This document shows positions 1 through 4,992 of a DNA stretch of 8,011 nucleotides, piece after piece (the first letter of the stretch is position 1; each line of letters starts with the position of its first letter). A program made the position numbers and the translations under genes. The notes below the pieces were generated by a model. The model did not search any database. It saw nothing but the letters and a program-made list of their open reading frames with translations, and was not told the origin of the DNA. The stretch is from Actinomycetes bacterium (GTDB lineage Bacteria > Actinomycetota > CADDZG01 > JAHWKV01): assembly GCA_029263035.1 (NCBI GenBank), contig JAJCYF010000100.1, positions 1-8,011 on the forward strand, given 5' to 3'.

Positions 1-1742
1 AGCCGGGCGCCGACATCGCCGCGGCCGGCCCCCAGAGCCCACGCCATCGCGGCTCTCAGGTTGTCGTTCTCATCGTCGAGCCGCCCCAGCCACTCCAGCT
101 GCTGGGGACCCTGCAGCAACGGCTGTGCAGTCATGGCCAGGCCGGCGAAGTAGTCGGCGTGTGCCTGGTGAATCTGGGCACCCTGTTCGCTGAGTCCTAT
201 GAGCTCGTCGGCGAACTGGCGCACCGGCTCCAGTGCCCAGTAGCGGGTGCCGGTGCCCTTGAACTCCGCCTTGAGCAGCGACTGTTCGACGAGATGCTCC
301 AGGTCGTCCATCACGTCGCCGCCGGCCAGCGCCTCGGCAGCTTCGAGGGTGAACCCGCCGGCAAACACGCCGAGCCTGGTAAACAAGCTGCGTTCCCGGT
401 CGCCCAGCAGGTCGTAACTCCAGGCAATCGTGTTCCGTAGGGTTTGCTGGCGGGCCGGCAGGTCCCGGGCGCCGCCGGTCAGCAGGGCCAGGCTGTTGTC
501 CAGCCGGTTGGCCAGGTCCTGCGGGTCCAGGAGCCGGATGCGGGCTGCCGCCAGCTCGATGGCCAGCGGCAGTCCGTCCAGCTTCCGGCAGATCTGAGCC
601 ACCGCCGCTCCGTTGGCATCGGTAAGAGTGAAGTCGGGCTTGACCAGCTTTGCCCGGTGGACAAACAGCTCCACCGCCTCGGAGCCGGCGAGGGCCGCCG
701 CCGTGGTGTCGTCCGCCTGCGGGAGGGTCATCGAGGGCACCGGGTACTCCTGCTCCGAGGCAAGCCGGAGGGCGGCCCGGCTGGTCACGAGGATCTTCAG
801 CTCGCGGGTGGCCTCGAGCAGCCCGGCGACGAACCGGGCCGCGGGCAGAACATGTTCGAAGTTGTCCAGATACAGCAGCATCTGCTTGCCGGTGAGGTGC
901 TCGGTGACGGTATCGCCGATGGGAGTCAGGCCCTGCTGGCGCAGACCCAGGGCCTGGGCGACGGTTGCCTGGACCAGGCCGGGGTCGGAAAGGCCGGCGA
1001 GGAAGACGACGAATACGCCGTCGTCGAAGAATTCGCGTAACTCCGACGCCGCCTCCAGCGCCAGCCGGGTCTTGCCCGTGCCGCCGGGGCCGGTGAGGGT
1101 AACCAGCCGGTGGTGCTTCACCATCTCTTTGATGTCCCCCAGCTCGGCGTGCCTGGCGATGAAGGTACTGGGAGGCGTGGTCAGGTTGGTGGGCCTGGAC
1201 TGCAGGGATCGGGGTGGCGGGAAATCCGCCCTAAGCTCCGGAGCGCCCACCTGGTAGAGGTGCTCCGGGCTTTCGAGATCCTTCAGCCGGTGCTCGCCCA
1301 CGTCCAGGAAGTAGCCCTCTCCGGGCGAGGACTCGGCGAGCAGCCGGGTGGGATCGGACACCAGGATCTGCCCCCCGTGGGCGGCGGAAGCGATTCGGGC
1401 TGCCCGGTGCACGTCGATCCCACGGTAGTCGCCTCCCACCAGGCGGGCCTCCCCGGTATGCATCCCGATCCGGACGGCCAGTCCCGCTTCGTGACCGGCC
1501 ATCGCCCGCTGCGCCGCCACCGCAGCGTCGACCGCCTTGCGGGCGATGGGAAAGACGAAAAAGAGCGAGTCGCCCTCGGTCGGCATCGCAATGCCGTCCT
1601 GCGCCGACAACCTCTCCGAGACCATCGAGTAGGCGCGGCTGAGGATCTCATCCAACCGGTCGCCCACCTTTTGACGCAGGTCTTTGGGTACCTCGACTAC
1701 GGCGAAGACGAAGGTCAGCGTCCCGGTTGGAAGCTCGCTCAC
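1..1742 (-). CDS. Degenerate cyclase-like / STAND (NB-ARC-type) ATPase / TPR protein, 3'-truncated by the window edge
   Basis: The first 580 residues are visible and the frame is open to base 1. The GTG start at 1742-1740 overlaps the stop of the upstream flavoprotein gene as GTGA, and a Shine-Dalgarno-like AAGGTG lies 5 bases upstream (1753-1748). Residues about 6-165 form a class III cyclase-like domain. The usual FTDIEGST is replaced by FAVVEVPK, so the first metal-binding Asp is Val15, while the second (EGDS, Asp58) remains. The transition-state Asn position holds His112 and the Arg is kept (Arg116). An NB-ARC/STAND ATPase follows: P-loop GPGGTGKT (218-225), Walker B ending LDNFEH (about 292-297), ILVTSRA (317-323) and GLPLAIEL (390-397). 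A helical region begins near 525 and would continue into TPRs. The protein aligns along its visible length with the protein encoded at 4993-7671. It is probably a signalling ATPase with a non-catalytic nucleotide-sensor domain. Family assignment is firm; target and ligand are unknown. Confidence 0.9.
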   Translation of the reverse strand, partial: MSELPTGTLTFVFAVVEVPKDLRQKVGDRLDEILSRAYSMVSERLSAQDGIAMPTEGDSLFFVFPIARKAVDAAVAAQRAMAGHEAGLAVRIGMHTGEARLVGGDYRGIDVHRAARIASAAHGGQILVSDPTRLLAESSPGEGYFLDVGEHRLKDLESPEHLYQVGAPELRADFPPPRSLQSRPTNLTTPPSTFIARHAELGDIKEMVKHHRLVTLTGPGGTGKTRLALEAASELREFFDDGVFVVFLAGLSDPGLVQATVAQALGLRQQGLTPIGDTVTEHLTGKQMLLYLDNFEHVLPAARFVAGLLEATRELKILVTSRAALRLASEQEYPVPSMTLPQADDTTAAALAGSEAVELFVHRAKLVKPDFTLTDANGAAVAQICRKLDGLPLAIELAAARIRLLDPQDLANRLDNSLALLTGGARDLPARQQTLRNTIAWSYDLLGDRERSLFTRLGVFAGGFTLEAAEALAGGDVMDDLEHLVEQSLLKAEFKGTGTRYWALEPVRQFADELIGLSEQGAQIHQAHADYFAGLAMTAQPLLQGPQQLEWLGRLDDENDNLRAAMAWALGAGRGDVGAR

Positions 1743-3142
1743 CGGATCACCTTGCCCCTCAGGCGCTGCAGCCCGTCGTACGCGGCATATTTGTACGCCT
1801 CGCTGTAGGTGGGGACGTTGTAGGTCGACAGGACGAAGTGGTCGATGGGCAGCTTGAGCTGCACCGCGATCTGGCCGTGGGCAACAAGCTCGGCGGCGAT
1901 GTCGCCCAGGATGTGAACCCCGAGCAGGACCCGGTCCTGTTTCCGGAAGACGAGCTTGACCAGGCCGTCGGTGGCGCCGGCGATATTCGCCCGGGTGTTT
2001 CGCTTGAACCAGCCCCGGCCCACCTCGAAGTCGATGCCCTGTTCGGCCGCCGCCTCCTCGGACAGACCCACCATGGCGACCTCGGGGATCGAGTAGACGC
2101 CGAAAGGTGCCACCTCGGCGACCACGTTCTCGAAGGGCGTGTCCAGCGCGTGGTAGGCGGCAACCCGGCCCTGCTCCATGGAGACCGATGCCAGGGCCGG
2201 CGGCCCGATGATGTCGCCGGCGGCGTAGATCCCCTCGGCGGTGGTGCAAAAGTTCTCGTCGACCAGGATGCGGTTACGGGCGTCGACCTCAATGCCCACC
2301 CCGGCCAGGTTGAGGCACTCGCTGTTGCCGGCCCGCCCGGCGGCTACTAGCACCTGGCCCGGTCGGATCACCTGCCCGTCGCCCAGCTCCACCCGCAGAC
2401 CTTCGCCGTCTCTTTCTACCTTGGCCCGGCCGGCGTCCAGCATCACGTGCATTCCCATCCCCCGGAACGCCCCGGCGACCAGATCGGACATCTCCCGGTC
2501 CAGGAAGGGGAGCAGCCGGTCGGCTCCATCCACCAGGTGAACCTCCGCCCCCAGGGCGGTGAAGATTGACGCGTACTCGCACCCCACGGGACCGCCCCCG
2601 ATCACCACGGTGGAACGGATCGGACGGTCCACCCGCACGATCTCCTCCGAGTCGTAGACGTCGGGGTCTTCGAACGGGATGCCCGGCGGATGGAAGGGCC
2701 TGGAGCCGGTGGCGATCAGGATGCGCTCCGCCTCCAGCGTTCGCTCCTTGTCGCCGGCACAGGCGACGATCACCCGGCGGCCGGGGGCCAGGCGGGCCTC
2801 GCCGTGGATGAGCTCGATGCCGTGGCGCTCGATGTTTTCCCTCACCGCCGCCCCCATGGCGGCGATCACCTGCTCGGTTCGGCTGCGCAGGTGCTCAACG
2901 GTGGCTCCCGCGTCCAGCTCCAGATGCACCCCGTAGACTTCGCGGCGGCGAAAGCCGGTGAGATAGAGGGCGGTCTCCCGAAGGGTTTTGGTGGGGACCC
3001 CGGCGTTGGTAACCACCACGCCCCCGGGGATCTCGTTGCGCTCGACGATTGCAACCCGCTTGTCGAAATAGGCTGCGAGAGCCGCCGCCTTCTCACCGGC
3101 GGGGCCCGAGCCGATTACTACGAAGTCGAAATGTTCAACCAT
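1739..3142 (-). CDS. sthA: SthA-like soluble pyridine nucleotide transhydrogenase (FAD flavoprotein without the redox disulfide)
   Basis: This 467-residue protein has the full length of the two-dinucleotide-binding flavoprotein family. The FAD-binding GSGPAG is at 11-16, an NAD(P)-binding GGGPVG at 182-187 with Asp205 near the end of the following strand, and the second FAD motif IYAAGD at 305-310. The C-terminal dimerisation domain ends in YNVPTYSEAYKYAAYDG, which resembles the SthA ending (NYPTxxEAY) rather than the HAHPTLSE of lipoamide dehydrogenase. The CxxxxC pair is absent: the positions are Val43 and Gly48. The catalytic His position is Val443, while Glu448 is kept. SthA enzymes transfer hydride between NADH and NADP+ in the cytosol, and residues 32-63 closely match the mycobacterial SthA type. 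The ATG lies 5 bases after the upstream Rieske-fusion stop. Losing both cysteines rules out classical disulfide reductase chemistry. The transhydrogenase role is by family, and another NAD(P)H-dependent electron transfer, perhaps to the Rieske domain next door, is possible. Confidence 0.85.
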   Translation of the reverse strand: MVEHFDFVVIGSGPAGEKAAALAAYFDKRVAIVERNEIPGGVVVTNAGVPTKTLRETALYLTGFRRREVYGVHLELDAGATVEHLRSRTEQVIAAMGAAVRENIERHGIELIHGEARLAPGRRVIVACAGDKERTLEAERILIATGSRPFHPPGIPFEDPDVYDSEEIVRVDRPIRSTVVIGGGPVGCEYASIFTALGAEVHLVDGADRLLPFLDREMSDLVAGAFRGMGMHVMLDAGRAKVERDGEGLRVELGDGQVIRPGQVLVAAGRAGNSECLNLAGVGIEVDARNRILVDENFCTTAEGIYAAGDIIGPPALASVSMEQGRVAAYHALDTPFENVVAEVAPFGVYSIPEVAMVGLSEEAAAEQGIDFEVGRGWFKRNTRANIAGATDGLVKLVFRKQDRVLLGVHILGDIAAELVAHGQIAVQLKLPIDHFVLSTYNVPTYSEAYKYAAYDGLQRLRGKVIR

Positions 3143-3146
3143 GCGA

Positions 3147-3161
3147 GCTATCCACGATAGC
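3147..3161 (-). other. Small perfect hairpin across the stop codon upstream of the sthA-like start
   Basis: A perfect 6-base inverted repeat (GCTATC / GATAGC) with a 3-base loop covers the last codons and first stop base of the Rieske-fusion gene and ends 4 bases before the ATG of the sthA-like gene. On the transcript it reads GCUAUC-GUG-GAUAGC. No U-tract follows, so it is not an intrinsic terminator. There is also no strong Shine-Dalgarno sequence in front of this ATG. The hairpin could tune re-initiation at this junction, but a repeat this short may be chance, and regulation is inference only. Confidence 0.3.
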
Positions 3162-4212
3162 GCAGAGGGTCGATGCCGGCGGGGTCGAGGTCCTTGCGTG
3201 CCGGGCCGTGGAACACCTTTCCGTCGAACCGGTAGCGGGAGCCGTGGCAGGGGCAGTCCCAGGACTTGTCACCGTCGTTGAAGTCGACGGTGCAGCCCAT
3301 GTGCTGGCACCGGGGCGACAGGAAGTGGTGCGTGCCGTTCTCCTCGATATACACCGCATACCTCTTTCCCTCCAGCGTCACCAGCCCGCCGTGGCCGGGG
3401 GTCAGGTCCTCCAGGGTCCGGTCGGTGGTCTTGGCGATCAGAACGTCCCGGCCGGCCCGGTGGGCCAATTCAACCGGGACCGAGGCCAGGGCGAACCGCC
3501 GGGCGCCGGTTACTCCCTTGTTGCCCACTACGATCAGGTCGGCCACCCCCGACTCCGCCAGGGCGGCGATGGCAGCGGCCGGGTTCTGTTGTTTGACGAG
3601 CCGGGTCTCGACCGGTACCCAGTCCGGTTTGGCCGCCTCAGCCTTCTCCAGGATGATCGCTCCGATGAGCGGGTCTCCGGCAACGTAGACCACCGTAATT
3701 TTGGTCTCCAGGACCATGCCCAGGTCGAAGGCCTTGCGGACCGCCTCGGATGCGGTCGGGGAGCCGTCGGTACCGACTACCAGACCTTTGTAGACTAGCT
3801 TTCGGGGCGGACCCTCATCGGGTCGTTCGGTGCGAACGATCAGGACATCGCACGGGGCGGTGTGGGCTGTCTGCTCCGCGATACCCCCCAGGCTGAACCT
3901 GCGGACCTTCCCCATGCCGGCGCTCCCGACAACAATGAGATCGGCACCGGTGCCGGCGGCCACCTGGGTCAGCACCTCGGAAGGCCGGCCCTTTGGCGCC
4001 AGGACCTCGGCCTCCACGTCCCTCCGGGCGGCCGCCCTTTGAGCTTCACCAAGCAGGTTCTCGGCGTCCTCGGAGGAGGGAGATTCGGCGGCTACGGCGG
4101 ACACCAGCACCAGCCGGGCGCCGGTGATCCTGGCCAGCCGGGCGGCCTTGTCCACCGCCCTGGCCGCGGTCGGGGATCCGTCGGTCCCGGCGACTATCGT
4201 GCGGTAGCCCAC
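3148..4212 (-). CDS. Tandem universal stress protein domains fused to a C-terminal Rieske [2Fe-2S] domain
   Basis: The protein has 354 residues from a GTG at 4212-4210 that shares one base with the stop of the membrane cupredoxin gene. The frame stays open further upstream to 4983, but that stretch is out-of-frame sequence under the cupredoxin gene and is not Usp-like. UspA domain 1 (about 3-127) begins YRTIVAGTDGS and has a G-2x-G-9x-G nucleotide loop starting at Gly96. Domain 2 (about 142-261) begins YKGLVVGTDGS, with a near-consensus loop starting at Gly230 whose last Gly is Ala. After a short linker, residues about 270-345 form a Rieske domain with CQHMGC (302-307) and CPCHGS (320-325). 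Cys302, His304, Cys320 and His323 are the predicted cluster ligands, and Cys307/Cys322 the disulfide pair of high-potential Rieske proteins. There is no signal peptide or membrane segment, so it should be cytosolic. It resembles Rieske domains found at the C-terminus of FAD-dependent oxidoreductases. Domain calls are firm; the combined function is unknown. Confidence 0.9.
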   Translation of the reverse strand: MGYRTIVAGTDGSPTAARAVDKAARLARITGARLVLVSAVAAESPSSEDAENLLGEAQRAAARRDVEAEVLAPKGRPSEVLTQVAAGTGADLIVVGSAGMGKVRRFSLGGIAEQTAHTAPCDVLIVRTERPDEGPPRKLVYKGLVVGTDGSPTASEAVRKAFDLGMVLETKITVVYVAGDPLIGAIILEKAEAAKPDWVPVETRLVKQQNPAAAIAALAESGVADLIVVGNKGVTGARRFALASVPVELAHRAGRDVLIAKTTDRTLEDLTPGHGGLVTLEGKRYAVYIEENGTHHFLSPRCQHMGCTVDFNDGDKSWDCPCHGSRYRFDGKVFHGPARKDLDPAGIDPLRYRG

Positions 4213-4991
4213 TACTGCACCACCAGGCTGCCGGTCATCTGCTCCGGATGCAGGTCGCACACGAAGACGTATTCGCCCGCAGCCAGCGAGCGAACCCCGT
4301 AGGTGACCGTCCGGGGGCCGGTGAAGGTTACCCCGGTGAACAGGACCTCGTTGCCGGACCTGATGGACAGGTTGTGCGGCACCGGGGAGCGGTTTTGTAG
4401 CGCCAGGCCGAACTCCCGCCCGGCGGGAGCGACCAGGGAGGTGGAGCTGAAGGTGGTCTCGGTGGCGGCCAGGGTGACCGCGGGCGGGCCGGGAGGCGCA
4501 GCAGCCGGTTCCGGCGCCATGCCGAGCGACGGCTTGAACAACATCAGGTACAGGATCAGCGCCAGGCCCACGAACCCGATCCCGGCGATCACCATCCCCC
4601 GGGGAGCGCTCAGAGCTTCGCCGTACTCCTGCTCGCCGACTGCCTGGGAGCCGCCCACCATCGCATCGGTGATGAACCGGATGCGGGCGAAGTGCGGGCG
4701 GGCCACGGCATACATCGCCACCGTCACCAGGAGCAGCAGCCCGATCGACCACCAGATCCAGCCGTACCCCCACCACCGGCCGCTGAAGCCGGCGAGCACC
4801 CCGCCCAAAAGCAGCAGGGCCAGCGACGGGTAGAAGCCGGCGAGTGAGGCGCTGGACAGGCCGAGCAGCGCCTGGACCTTCGCCGGGTTCCGTTCGCTGC
4901 GGAGGCGGAAGGTGACCGCCACCGACACCCCATGGGAGATTAGAAAACCGAAGACCCCCGCCAGGTGGAGGTAGACCCACCACCGGTGCAC
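4212..4991 (-). CDS. Four-helix membrane protein with extracytoplasmic cupredoxin domain
   Basis: The protein has 259 residues. The GTG start lies one base after the upstream stop, and a GGAG (5005-5002) sits 10 bases before it. Predicted membrane helices are at about 5-27, 49-69, 76-97 and 132-153. The Arg/Lys-rich stretches RLRSERNPAK (29-38) and ARPHFARIRF (97-106) would be cytoplasmic, which places both termini outside. A Pro/Ala-rich linker (158-171) leads to a cupredoxin domain (about 172-259). It has a complete apparent type 1 copper site: His206 (VPHNLSI), then Cys245, His248 and Met252 in CDLHPEQM (Cys-x2-His-x3-Met). Cupredoxins carry single electrons on the outer face of the membrane. 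The helical part resembles uncharacterised integral membrane families such as DUF2269, but only weakly by eye. His9 and His20 in helix 1 could bind a cofactor, which is speculative. The electron partner is not visible. Confidence 0.85.
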   Translation of the reverse strand: MHRWWVYLHLAGVFGFLISHGVSVAVTFRLRSERNPAKVQALLGLSSASLAGFYPSLALLLLGGVLAGFSGRWWGYGWIWWSIGLLLLVTVAMYAVARPHFARIRFITDAMVGGSQAVGEQEYGEALSAPRGMVIAGIGFVGLALILYLMLFKPSLGMAPEPAAAPPGPPAVTLAATETTFSSTSLVAPAGREFGLALQNRSPVPHNLSIRSGNEVLFTGVTFTGPRTVTYGVRSLAAGEYVFVCDLHPEQMTGSLVVQ

Positions 4992-4992
4992 T

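Noticed and set aside
1038..1040. A TTA leucine codon (residue 235) in the downstream cyclase-STAND gene, suggesting bldA-type control
   Set aside because: TTA control is established for Streptomyces and relatives. Nothing here shows such a host, and a single rare codon is weak evidence.
1..1742. Pseudogene status for the downstream cyclase-STAND copy because of its altered cyclase motif
   Set aside because: The frame is intact for all 580 visible codons, and the P-loop, Walker B and GLPLA motifs are preserved, so the change looks selective rather than decay.
1739..3142. Dihydrolipoamide dehydrogenase or mercuric reductase
   Set aside because: Both redox cysteines and the catalytic His are missing, and the C-terminal motif is of SthA type.
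3049..3798. Plus-strand open frame of 249 codons, and similar ones at 444-1040, 1110-1808, 1727-2350, 6605-7285 and 7180-7722
   Set aside because: All are antisense to well-supported minus-strand genes with clear domain motifs and show no family resemblance.
3148..4212. The Usp and Rieske parts as two genes merged by a sequencing error
   Set aside because: The frame is continuous through a short linker, no internal start with a ribosome site is evident before the Rieske part, and codon character does not change.
4213..4983. N-terminal extension of the Usp-Rieske gene up to 4983, giving 611 residues
   Set aside because: The extra part overlaps the membrane cupredoxin gene in another frame and is Pro/Arg/Gly-rich without domain signal. 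The UspA domain starts exactly at the GTG that overlaps the cupredoxin stop.
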